From NCBI GenBank assembly GCA_041481445.1, contig JBGPBV010000224.1, positions 1-8,916 on the forward strand: a stretch of 8,916 bases of DNA, read 5' to 3'. This document shows positions 1-6,018 of this stretch, piece by piece (the stretch's first letter is position 1; each line of letters starts with the position of its first letter). The stretch comes from AA29 sp041481445. Lineage in GTDB: Bacteria; Acidobacteriota; Vicinamibacteria; Fen-336. Under the pieces are notes generated by a model. That model was not told the DNA's origin. It did not search any database and saw only the letters and a program-made list of their open reading frames with translations. The position numbers and the translations under genes are program-made.

Positions 1-933
1 CAGGTGCACCCGCGGCAGGTCTGGGCGGCCACGCGCTTCTGGATGGAGACGGAGAACTTCAAGACCCGCCGCTACGGCGGCGAGAGCCATCAACATTGGT
101 ACGCCCTGCTGTTCCTCATGAGGTCCCTCGAGATCGCGCTCAAGCTGACCGGCCAGTACGAGCGGGGCGTCCGCAACGCCTGGGACGTCGTCCTTCGCGA
201 GATGGACCTCGCGCTGCCGCGGCTGCCGCCCGCCTTCGACGGCTTCCGGATCCTCCACCTGTCCGACCTGCACCTCGACGGCATGCCCGGCCTGGAGGAC
301 ACGATCCTCGACCGCGTGGGCGGGCGCGAGTTCGACCTGTGCGTCCTCACCGGCGACTACCGCACGGAGCTGCACGGTCCGATCCGCCCCACCATGGACC
401 GGCTTCGCCGTCTCGTCTCCGGGCTCCACTCGCGTCACGGCGTCCTGGGGGTGCTCGGCAACCACGACGGGTGCCACATGGTGGCGCCGATGGAGGCGAT
501 GGGCGTCCGCATGCTCATCAACGAGCGGGTCGAGATCGAGCGCGGGGATGCGCGCATCCAGGTCATCGGCACCGACGACGTCCACTACTACTTCACGGAT
601 CAGGCCGTGCACGCGCTGGAGGACGCGGGACCGCTGTTCACGATCGCGCTGATCCACTCGCCGGAGCTCTACGACCTGGCCGCGGAGACCGGAGTCGACC
701 TCTACCTCTGCGGCCACACGCACGGCGGGCAGGTCGCGCTGCCGGGCGGACGCCCGGTGATCACGCACCTCTCGCGCGGGCGGCGGTTCTACAAGGGGCG
801 GTGGACCTACGGGAGGATGCTGGGCGTCACCAACACGGGGGCGGGCACCTCCGGGATCCCCGTGCGGTTCTTCACGCGCGGCGAGGTCCTCGCGTTGACG
901 CTGCGGCGGCCGCCGGGGGGCCCGTCCGTCTGA
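1..933 (+). CDS. Calcineurin-like metallophosphoesterase (5' end outside window)
   Basis: This is a dinuclear-metal phosphoesterase of the calcineurin-like superfamily. All the diagnostic motifs are visible, numbered from the GTG at position 4: DLH at 88-90 within an ILHLSDLHLD strand, GD at 117-118, GNHD at 152-155, a metal-ligand-type histidine at 218 (IHSPE) and GHTHGGQ at 237-243. The catalytic domain spans about residues 78-300, ending in a normal beta-rich tail, so the 3' end looks intact. The 78 residues before it contain a hydrophobic helix (HWYALLFLMRSLEIAL) and no clear signal peptide. The frame is open to position 1 and no Shine-Dalgarno can be assessed, so the true start probably lies upstream and the GTG at 4 is not trusted. 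The family includes YkuE/YaeI-like enzymes, some of which act on UDP-sugar or lipid-linked substrates. The substrate here cannot be inferred. A 61-nt gap separates it from the next gene. Confidence 0.9.
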   Translation, partial: QVHPRQVWAATRFWMETENFKTRRYGGESHQHWYALLFLMRSLEIALKLTGQYERGVRNAWDVVLREMDLALPRLPPAFDGFRILHLSDLHLDGMPGLEDTILDRVGGREFDLCVLTGDYRTELHGPIRPTMDRLRRLVSGLHSRHGVLGVLGNHDGCHMVAPMEAMGVRMLINERVEIERGDARIQVIGTDDVHYYFTDQAVHALEDAGPLFTIALIHSPELYDLAAETGVDLYLCGHTHGGQVALPGGRPVITHLSRGRRFYKGRWTYGRMLGVTNTGAGTSGIPVRFFTRGEVLALTLRRPPGGPSV

Positions 934-994
934 TTCATTCCTTCGCGCGGCCTCCCGGCGCACGCTGGGGTGTCCATCGACCGGGAGGTCATTC

Positions 995-2347
995 ATGAAG
1001 CCAGGCAGCCGGCGTCGATTCCTCCGCGACTCGCTGGGCGCGGCCGGGGTGGCCGCCCTCGCCGCCCCAACGGCGCGCGCCGCGTCCACCGACGCGGTGG
1101 CGGGCGCCAACGACCGCATCCGCATCGGGCTGATCGGCTGCGGCGGACAGGGACGCTCGAACCTGAAGGACTTCGTAAAGGTCAAGAACGTGGAGTGCGT
1201 GGCCCTCTGCGACGTGGACGACGCCCAGATCGCGAAGACTCAGTCGGAGATCCTCGACGCCCCCGGCGTCGAGCAGAAGCCGGCGCTCGCGACCCGCGAT
1301 TTCCGCCGCGTCCTCGACGCCAAGGACGTCGACGCCGTGATCGTGGCCACGCCCGACCACTGGCACGCGCTGCCGACGATCCTGGCCTGCCAGGCGGGCA
1401 AGGACGTGTACGTCGAGAAGCCGCTCTCGGTGTGCATCGCGGAGGGACGCGCCATGGTGACGGCGGCACGCAAGCACGCCCGGGTGGTGCAGATGGGCAC
1501 GCAGCAGCGCAGCGCGACCCACTTCACCGACGCCGTGTCCTACGTGAAGAGCGGCAAGCTCGGCCGCATCCGCCTCGTGCGCAACTGGGCCTACCTCGAC
1601 TGGAAGGGAGCGATGCCGGTCGTGGCCGACGGGCCCGTCCCCGCCGGGGTCGACTACGACGCCTGGCTCGGCCCCGCCCCCGCGCGTCCTTTCAACACGA
1701 ACCGGTTCCACTTCCTCTTCCGCTGGTACTGGGACTACTCGGGCGGGCTCATGACGGACTGGGGGGCGCACATGATCGACGTCGCCAACTGGGCGATGGG
1801 AGTCAAGGCCCCGTCCTCCGCGGTCTCGGTGGGCGGCAAGTTCGGCTACCCCGACGACGCGAAGGAGACCCCGGATACGCAGCACGTCGTCTGGGCCTAT
1901 CCGCAGTTCACGATGACGTGGGAGCACGCCATCGGCCTCGGCCGAGGTCCGGAATCGCGTGAGCACGGCGTGGCCTTCGTGGGCGAGAACGGGACGCTGG
2001 TGGTGGACAGAAGCGGCTGGGAGGTCTTCGCGGAGACGGACAAGATCGAGAAGAAGCTGCGCACGTACAAGGCGGTCGGGGTCCCGCGGCAGGCCGCCGG
2101 CACCGAGGAGTACCACCGGAGGCACGTCCAGGACTTCATCGACTGCCTGCGCTCGCGCGCGCGGCCGCGATCCGACGTCGAGATCGGCCACGACTCCATG
2201 ATCGCGTGCCACCTCGGCAACATGGCGCAGCGGCTGGGGCGCATGGTGAAGTGGGACGTGGAGAGGGAGGCCGTCATCGGCGACTCCGAGGCCCAGAAGA
2301 TGGTGTCGCGCGCCTACCGCGCGCCCTGGACGCTGCCGGCGGTCTAG
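995..2347 (+). CDS. Tat-exported Gfo/Idh/MocA-family NAD(P)-dependent oxidoreductase
   Basis: This 450-residue protein belongs to the Gfo/Idh/MocA family, which oxidises or reduces sugars, inositols and related polyols with a bound nicotinamide cofactor. The N-terminus carries a twin-arginine signal (SRRRFLRDSLG, residues 5-15), a hydrophobic stretch (16-28) and a likely cleavage site after ARA near residue 29. The protein is therefore probably folded with its cofactor in the cytoplasm and then exported. The Rossmann motif GLIGCGGQGRSN is at 45-56, the conserved EKP lysine motif at 141-143, and the family's catalytic-region DWGAHMID at 255-262 includes histidine 259. Length and domain order match exported members common in Acidobacteria, Planctomycetes and Bacteroidetes. 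The start is fixed by GGGAGG 7 nt upstream of the ATG and by the signal peptide. The stop codon lies in a perfect 15-bp tandem duplication, so a second in-frame TAG follows at 2360. The substrate is unknown and no sugar-catabolic neighbours are present. Confidence 0.92.
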   Translation: MKPGSRRRFLRDSLGAAGVAALAAPTARAASTDAVAGANDRIRIGLIGCGGQGRSNLKDFVKVKNVECVALCDVDDAQIAKTQSEILDAPGVEQKPALATRDFRRVLDAKDVDAVIVATPDHWHALPTILACQAGKDVYVEKPLSVCIAEGRAMVTAARKHARVVQMGTQQRSATHFTDAVSYVKSGKLGRIRLVRNWAYLDWKGAMPVVADGPVPAGVDYDAWLGPAPARPFNTNRFHFLFRWYWDYSGGLMTDWGAHMIDVANWAMGVKAPSSAVSVGGKFGYPDDAKETPDTQHVVWAYPQFTMTWEHAIGLGRGPESREHGVAFVGENGTLVVDRSGWEVFAETDKIEKKLRTYKAVGVPRQAAGTEEYHRRHVQDFIDCLRSRARPRSDVEIGHDSMIACHLGNMAQRLGRMVKWDVEREAVIGDSEAQKMVSRAYRAPWTLPAV

Positions 2348-2370
2348 CGAGGGCCGGTCTAGCGAGGGCC
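2341..2370 (+). repeat. Perfect 15-bp tandem duplication across the stop codon
   Basis: GGTCTAGCGAGGGCC occurs twice head to tail (2341-2355 and 2356-2370) with no mismatch. Each copy carries TAG in the frame of the oxidoreductase gene, at 2345-2347 and 2360-2362, so the gene has two in-frame stops 15 nt apart. It looks like a recent replication-slippage duplication. No function is implied. Confidence 0.9.
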
Positions 2371-2429
2371 TGGAACCCATCGCCGTTCTGCCCGAGGGCC
2401 TACAGACGATACCCTACGTGAGCCGAAGA

Positions 2430-2457
2430 GCCCGCGGGCGCGCCGCCTGCGGGCGGC
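2430..2457 (+). other. GC-rich inverted repeat in the leader of the CorA gene
   Basis: GCCGCC (2442-2447) and GGCGGC (2452-2457) form a perfect 6-bp stem with a 4-nt loop. An alternative stem pairs GCCCGC (2430-2435) with GCGGGC (2449-2454). The structures sit just upstream of the CorA ribosome binding site, after the oxidoreductase stop. They could be a weak terminator for the upstream gene or a leader structure affecting corA translation. There is no U-run and no resemblance to the M-box magnesium riboswitch, so the role is open. Confidence 0.35.
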
Positions 2458-2473
2458 AGGGGGAGAGACGGCC

Positions 2474-3718
2474 ATGAAGCAGGCCACGCCACACCACGCA
2501 CGGGAGGAGAGCCCCGCCAACCCCGACCCCACCCACGTCCCCGCGGAACCGGCCCCTCCCCCTCCCGGCGACGCCGACGGTACGCGACGCCGGGGGCGCA
2601 AGGGCACGCCGCGGGGGAAGGGCGGCCTGCGGCTGCCGCGCCGGTTCAAGAAGGCCGCCCCCGGCTCGGCGGCGGGGATCGAGCTCCACGAGCTCGTCGC
2701 CGTCCCCGGGGAGCCGGTCTCCGCGCGCATCACCTGCGTCGACTACTCGCCCGAGAAGGTCGAGCTCCAGGAGGTCCGGGATCTCCCCGCCTTCATCGCC
2801 GCCCACTGCCCCGAGTGGTCGGCCGTGCGTTGGATCAACGTGGACGGCATCGGCGATCTCGGCGTCATCCGCGCGTTCGCCGAGAAGTACCACCTCCACC
2901 CCCTGGCCATCGAGGACGTGCTCCACGTCCCGCAGCGGCCGAGGGTGCAGGCCTACGAAGCGGAGGGAGAGTTCCAGGCGCGCCTGTTCGTGATCGTCCG
3001 CGAGATGCAGCTGCGCGAGGGACAGCTCCACACCGAGCAGGTGAGCATCTTCGTCGGCCACAAGACCGTGCTCACCTTCCAGGAGACGGCGGGCGACGTG
3101 TGGGACCCTGTCCGGCTGCGGATCCGCACCGCGGGCTCGCAGCTCCGGAGAGCCGACGCGAGCTTCCTGGCCTACTCGCTCATCGACTCCGTGGTGGACC
3201 ACGCGTTCCCGATCCTCGAGGAGTTCGGCGACCGTCTCGAGGACCTGGAGGACCGCGTGCTCCAGCGCCCGAGCCAGGACACGATCCAGGAGATCCACCG
3301 CGTGAAGCGGGAGCTGCTCCTGGTGCGGCGGGCGATGTGGCCGATGCGCGAGGTGCTGCAGCGGATGCAGCGCGACCCCCACGAGTGCTTCTCCGAGATC
3401 ACCCGCACCTACATCCGGGACGTGTACGACCACGCCATCCAGATCATCGACATCGTGGAGACCTACCGCGAGATCGCCACGGGGCTCACCGAGACCTACA
3501 TGACCGCGATCAGCAACCGCATGAACGAGATCATGAAGGTGCTCACGATCATGGGCACGATCTTCATCCCCCTGACCTTCTTCGCCGGGGTCTACGGGAT
3601 GAACTTCCACCACTTCCCGGAGCTCGAGTGGCCGTACGCCTACCCTCTCTTCTGGGCGATCTGCCTGGCCACCGCGGGCGGGATGGTCGCCTGGTTCCGC
3701 CGGCGCGGCTGGCTGTAG
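2474..3718 (+). CDS. corA: CorA-family magnesium/cobalt transport protein
   Basis: This 414-residue protein is a CorA-type pentameric divalent-cation channel of the inner membrane, the usual constitutive route for Mg2+ uptake (also Co2+ and Ni2+). The C-terminus shows the family hallmarks: a long stalk helix (about 240-350), TM1 (about 355-373), the selectivity motif YGMN at 374-377, a short periplasmic loop (HHFPELEWPYAY) and TM2 (391-408), then a basic cytoplasmic tail, RRRGWL. The large soluble alpha/beta domain spans about 70-240. Residues 1-62 are an unusual Pro-rich, then Arg/Lys/Gly-rich, low-complexity extension not needed for the fold. The ATG at 2474 is preceded by GGGGGAGAG at 2459-2467. 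No internal Met occurs before residue 178, but a GTG or CTG start within the extension cannot be excluded. It lies 126 nt after the oxidoreductase stop and is probably transcribed separately. Confidence 0.95.
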   Translation: MKQATPHHAREESPANPDPTHVPAEPAPPPPGDADGTRRRGRKGTPRGKGGLRLPRRFKKAAPGSAAGIELHELVAVPGEPVSARITCVDYSPEKVELQEVRDLPAFIAAHCPEWSAVRWINVDGIGDLGVIRAFAEKYHLHPLAIEDVLHVPQRPRVQAYEAEGEFQARLFVIVREMQLREGQLHTEQVSIFVGHKTVLTFQETAGDVWDPVRLRIRTAGSQLRRADASFLAYSLIDSVVDHAFPILEEFGDRLEDLEDRVLQRPSQDTIQEIHRVKRELLLVRRAMWPMREVLQRMQRDPHECFSEITRTYIRDVYDHAIQIIDIVETYREIATGLTETYMTAISNRMNEIMKVLTIMGTIFIPLTFFAGVYGMNFHHFPELEWPYAYPLFWAICLATAGGMVAWFRRRGWL

Positions 3719-3726
3719 CGGCAAAC

Positions 3727-3742
3727 CCGGCCGGATGGCCGG
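3727..3742 (+). terminator. Possible terminator hairpin after corA
   Basis: CCGGCC (3727-3732), a GGAT loop and GGCCGG (3737-3742) form a perfect 6-bp, fully GC stem starting 8 nt after the corA stop. A second GGCCGG (3741-3746) gives an alternative pairing. No U-tract follows, so intrinsic termination is uncertain. The position, between the corA stop and the promoter of the next gene, fits a transcript end. Confidence 0.4.
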
Positions 3743-3774
3743 CCGGTCCCCCGCGCGCGTTCGGTGTCGCGGGC

Positions 3775-3803
3775 TTGACTCGGCGGCGGCCCGGGCGTAG
3801 CGT
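3775..3803 (+). promoter_or_regulatory. Sigma70-like promoter for the secreted two-repeat protein
   Basis: TTGACT at 3775-3780 matches five of six bases of the -35 consensus. It is followed by exactly 17 nt and then TAGCGT at 3798-3803, which keeps the T, A and final T of the -10 hexamer. Transcription would begin near 3810, leaving a leader of about 95 nt before the ATG at 3905. This is the best -35/-10 pair I can find in the window. Confidence 0.55.
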
Positions 3804-3904
3804 GGAAGTGTTCCCCCAGTCCCACCAGGGCACGTTCCCCCCGGTAGCGCGTCGTCCCTCGTCGCTTCCGCGGCCGTGCCATCGCTTCGAGTAAGGAGAC
3901 GTCC

Positions 3905-4807
3905 ATGCTACGCCGCTCTTCCGCCGTCTTTCTGGGCGCAACCGTGCTGTTGGGCGCGCCCGCCCTCGCCCAGGCGCCGCCGGGCCCGCCCCCCGTCCTC
4001 GTGATCACCGTCGAGGAGATCAAGCCGGGGAGCATGGGGCCGCACGAGAAGTCGGTGGCCTCCTATCTCGCGCTCTTCGAGCGCGCGAAGGTCCCCGCCG
4101 GACGCATCGGGCTCCAGCCCGTGTCCGGAGACACCAACCACGTCGTCTACCTCCAGGCCTACGAGTCCTTCGCCGCCATGGAGGCCGCGAACAAGGCACA
4201 GGACGACGCCATCGCCGCCAACCCGGCCTGGCAGGCCGAGCTCGAGCGGCTGGACCGCGAGACCGGTCCCTACCACGCCTCGCAGAAGACGATGATCGCG
4301 ACCTACCGCGCGGACCTGAGCTACCAGCCGCTGGCCATGGACGGGGTGGCCCGGGCGCGGTACTTCAACATGACGACCACGATCCTCAACCCGGGTAAGG
4401 GCATGGACTACACCGAGTACATGAAGCAGCTCAACACCGCTCGCGGGAAGGCCCAGGTCGCCGACGTCCACACCGCCGTCTTCCAGGTCGCGACTGGAGC
4501 GGCCCCCGGCACCTACGTCACGTTCTTCGCGGACAAGTCGCTGGCCGAGGAAGACGCCTTCCGCAAGGGCGCGGACGCGCGCAACAAGGCCATCACCGAG
4601 GCCCTCGGCGGCGAGTCCGTGGTCAAGCAGCGGGCGGTGCTGGTGGAGCAGATCTTCTCCCCCGCCTCGGGAGTGACCGTCCTCTACTCCGTGAACCCGA
4701 AGCTCAGCCAGCCTACTCCGCAGTTCGCGGCCTACGACCCCGACTTCTGGACGCCCAAGTCGCCGGGCAAGGCGCTCGCGGTCAAGAAGGACGAGAAGAA
4801 GCAGTAA
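3905..4807 (+). CDS. Secreted protein of unknown function with two similar-looking alpha/beta halves
   Basis: A 300-residue exported protein whose function I do not recognise. Residues 1-24 are a Sec signal peptide: basic MLRR, a hydrophobic core FLGATVLLGAPA, and an AQA cleavage site at 22-24. The mature part appears to hold two domains of about 110 residues. The first runs from VLVITVEEIKPG (31-42) through YLQAYESFAAMEAA to about 135. The second runs from YFNMTTTILNPGKG (153-166) through YVTFFADKSLAEEDAF to about 250. Both follow a strand, long helix, strand, helix order reminiscent of dimeric alpha/beta-barrel (ABM/NIPSNAP-like) proteins. A charged Lys-rich tail (KKDEKKQ) ends it. There are no cysteines and no obvious catalytic motif. 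TAAGGAG at 3892-3898 lies 6 nt before the ATG, confirming the start. It probably forms its own transcription unit, between the promoter at 3775 and the hairpin at 4815. The fold assignment is inference. Confidence 0.85.
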   Translation: MLRRSSAVFLGATVLLGAPALAQAPPGPPPVLVITVEEIKPGSMGPHEKSVASYLALFERAKVPAGRIGLQPVSGDTNHVVYLQAYESFAAMEAANKAQDDAIAANPAWQAELERLDRETGPYHASQKTMIATYRADLSYQPLAMDGVARARYFNMTTTILNPGKGMDYTEYMKQLNTARGKAQVADVHTAVFQVATGAAPGTYVTFFADKSLAEEDAFRKGADARNKAITEALGGESVVKQRAVLVEQIFSPASGVTVLYSVNPKLSQPTPQFAAYDPDFWTPKSPGKALAVKKDEKKQ

Positions 4808-4814
4808 GACGGGC

Positions 4815-4860
4815 CTTGGGGGCGGAGCGGCGACCCCAGTCGCGCTGCGACGCCCCCAGG
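4815..4860. terminator. Long hairpin between convergent genes, likely bidirectional terminator
   Basis: Positions 4815-4824 pair with 4851-4860 in a 10-bp stem (one G-U wobble) whose core is TGGGGGCG with CGCCCCCA. Inside it, AGC-G-GCGAC (4826-4834) pairs with GTCGC-GCT (4839-4846) around a CCCA loop, with one bulged G. The hairpin sits 8 nt after the stop of the plus-strand gene and 6 nt before the stop of the minus-strand gene, an ideal place for a shared terminator. Neither side has a clear T-run, as is common in GC-rich genomes. Confidence 0.6.
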
Positions 4861-4866
4861 TCGTCG

Positions 4867-5196
4867 TCAGCAGTAGCCGTCCTCGTCGGGGAGCACGAAC
4901 CGGTCCGCCGACTCGAGCTCGCGCGACCGCACGAACCCGATGTGCTTCCGGCCGGAATCCGTGCGCAGCACCCACGCGATGCTCTCCATCTCGCGGATGC
5001 TCGGATGGTTGCGGTCAAGGTGCTCGGTGCAGTACGTGACCGGGAAGCGAATCCGCCCATGGCCGCTCGAGAGCTGGGCGCACTCGATGATCTCTTCCTG
5101 CAGGCTGCGTCCCTTCACCACCGTCGCATACTTGCAGGTGGCGCAGAGGGACTGCTGACCGTGCTGGACCGTGCCTCCTCGGACCTTGATGTGCAT
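4867..5196 (-). CDS. Small four-cysteine protein of unknown function, probable metal binder
   Basis: A 109-residue soluble protein without a recognisable named domain. Its main feature is a cysteine set in the N-terminal half: C18 and C21 (CATC), C39 (IIEC) and C56 (VTYC), with H59 close by and one more cysteine as the last residue. CxxC plus two further cysteines 17 and 34 residues later is a plausible Zn or Fe-S site. Downstream are MESIAWVLRTD (about 70-80) and IGFVRSRELE (about 86-95). I recall similar uncharacterised small proteins in soil bacteria but cannot name a family. The start is very well supported: AAGGAGG (plus-strand 5206-5212) lies 9 nt before the ATG. It follows BrnA by about 100 nt on the same strand and could be cotranscribed with BrnTA, although a second perfect Shine-Dalgarno upstream suggests a separate leader. 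Its link to the toxin-antitoxin pair is unproven. Confidence 0.85.
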   Translation of the reverse strand: MHIKVRGGTVQHGQQSLCATCKYATVVKGRSLQEEIIECAQLSSGHGRIRFPVTYCTEHLDRNHPSIREMESIAWVLRTDSGRKHIGFVRSRELESADRFVLPDEDGYC

Positions 5197-5205
5197 GCTT
5201 CAGTT

Positions 5206-5212
5206 CCTCCTT
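5206..5212 (-). promoter_or_regulatory. Strong ribosome binding site of the four-cysteine gene
   Basis: On the minus strand this reads AAGGAGG, a full match to the anti-Shine-Dalgarno core, 9 nt upstream of the ATG at 5196. It decides the start of the 109-residue gene against a longer open frame in another phase. Confidence 0.8.
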
Positions 5213-5233
5213 CAGAGGGTGCGTATCAAGCGA

Positions 5234-5243
5234 CACCTCCTTT
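5234..5243 (-). promoter_or_regulatory. Second perfect Shine-Dalgarno with no obvious gene
   Basis: The minus strand reads AAAGGAGGTG, a near-complete match to the 16S rRNA tail, 37 nt upstream of the four-cysteine start. The only nearby start is a TTG 4 nt downstream, opening a five-codon frame (TTG ATA CGC ACC CTC TGA) that ends before the second Shine-Dalgarno. This could be a leader peptide, a ribosome standby site or chance. Confidence 0.4.
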
Positions 5244-5299
5244 CGATCGACGCGACGATGCGCCCAGGCACCTTCAACCCTGATCCTCGACCGCACTCG

Positions 5300-5581
5300 T
5301 CATCGTCCACTTCCTCCTCGGCGCGCCCGTTGCAGCTCTTCCCGGACGACGCGCCGGAGCGTGTCCTCGAGGCCGTCCTCCCGGTGCTCGACGTGTCGCC
5401 GGAGGGCCTCGTTCATCAGCGTCTGGTAGTTCCCCCCGCCCGCGGCATCCACTTGTTCGCGGAACCAGTCCAGGACGTCGGTGTCGATGCGAATCGTGAT
5501 GCGGGTCTTCCCTGAGGCGGCGGGCACCACCGCGCCCCGCCGCGCCCGTGAGAAGTCGTAGCTCTGCTTCCGCCGCTTCAT
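5300..5581 (-). CDS. brnA: BrnA-family antitoxin
   Basis: A 93-residue BrnA antitoxin, the partner that binds and neutralises the BrnT ribonuclease. In studied systems it also represses the operon through its DNA-binding domain. The family signature is clear: an N-terminal disordered, Arg-rich stretch (1-24), then KTRITIRIDTDVLDWFREQ (25-43, the ribbon and first helix), then the conserved GGGNYQTLMNEALRRHV (about 48-64). The C-terminal 30 residues are a charged helix and tail. The ATG at 5579-5581 overlaps the BrnT stop as ATGA, so the pair is translationally coupled. Only a weak GGAA precedes it, which fits coupling. Toxin-first order is normal for brnTA. Length is typical and no damage is visible. 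Confidence 0.93.
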   Translation of the reverse strand: MKRRKQSYDFSRARRGAVVPAASGKTRITIRIDTDVLDWFREQVDAAGGGNYQTLMNEALRRHVEHREDGLEDTLRRVVREELQRARRGGSGR

Positions 5582-5868
5582 CGATCGCGTTCCAGGTATC
5601 GCCTGCGCTCACCGGCGGTCGCCCGGCGCGCGGAGAAGAGTCGAATTCGGGATCCCCTCCACGTGTACGCCACCACCAGGACGCGGCCCCTCACGTCCCG
5701 TCCGAGCGTCAGATAGCGCTGCTCGTCCACGGCCGTCAGCTCGTCCCGCATCGTCAGTGCCTGCTCATCCTCGAAGACGGCGACCGCGCCCGCGAAGTCC
5801 ACGCCGTGCTTGCGCAGGTTGGCGCGCGCCTTCTGGGCGTCCCACTCGTAACCGGCGAACAAGCCCAT
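5578..5868 (-). CDS. brnT: BrnT-family ribonuclease toxin
   Basis: A 96-residue BrnT toxin, a small RelE-like-fold ribonuclease that blocks translation when freed from BrnA. Family features in order are WDAQKARANLRKHGVDF (9-25, including the conserved W-D, K-A-x-x-N and KHGV-F positions), AVAVFED (28-34), RYLTLGRDVRGRVLVVAYT (51-69) and the closing RIRLFSARRATAGERRRY (74-91). Length and motif order are complete, so the module is probably functional. No good Shine-Dalgarno lies before the ATG at 5868, and no upstream ATG or GTG is available in frame, so initiation may be weak. An inverted repeat lies directly upstream and may be the BrnA operator. Confidence 0.95.
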   Translation of the reverse strand: MGLFAGYEWDAQKARANLRKHGVDFAGAVAVFEDEQALTMRDELTAVDEQRYLTLGRDVRGRVLVVAYTWRGSRIRLFSARRATAGERRRYLERDR

Positions 5869-5872
5869 TGTA

Positions 5873-5886
5873 TGTACACTCGTACA
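5873..5886. promoter_or_regulatory. Candidate BrnTA operator (inverted repeat)
   Basis: TGTACACTCGTACA is a perfect 5-bp inverted repeat (TGTAC and GTACA) around a 4-nt centre, beginning 5 nt upstream of the brnT ATG. This is where autorepression by the BrnA/BrnT complex would be expected. The stretch is also unusually AT-rich for this window, as a promoter would be. No convincing -35/-10 pair can be placed with certainty. Confidence 0.45.
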
Positions 5887-6018
5887 CAGGACGCAAGGGG
5901 TTTGCCGCGGGAGTGAGGATCGGTGGGCGGCCGGGGATCATGATCGCGCCGGAAGCAGACAGCGCGGGTCCAGCGCAGGCCGGCAGGAGGAATTTGCGAT
6001 CTCTCCCTGAGGGTTCGA
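5887..6018. other. Non-coding stretch between brnT and the nucleotidyltransferase remnant
   Basis: I see no intact gene here. It holds a short palindrome (GATCATGATC, 5937-5946) and a stray AGGAGGAA at 5986-5993 with no credible frame behind it. In a different minus frame, 5954-6022 could encode a decayed C-terminal end of the neighbouring nucleotidyltransferase remnant (residues LVEPSGRDRKFLL and onward). That is tentative. Confidence 0.4.

Noticed and set aside
989..2380. Long open minus-strand frame opposite the oxidoreductase gene
   Set aside because: It is an antisense shadow of a clearly recognised gene. Its His/Arg/Asp/Val-rich composition comes from GC-rich codons read in reverse, and there is no domain or ribosome binding site.
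2371..2473. Magnesium riboswitch in the corA leader
   Set aside because: Only short GC stems are present. The leader is too short and lacks the conserved M-box core.
2414..4975. Long minus-strand open frames opposite corA and the secreted protein
   Set aside because: Same reason: the plus-strand genes have clear motifs, signal peptide or ribosome binding sites, while the antisense frames show only biased composition.
5937..5946. GATCATGATC palindrome as an operator or attachment site
   Set aside because: A single 10-bp palindrome with no second copy in the window and no adjacent recombinase or regulator gene.
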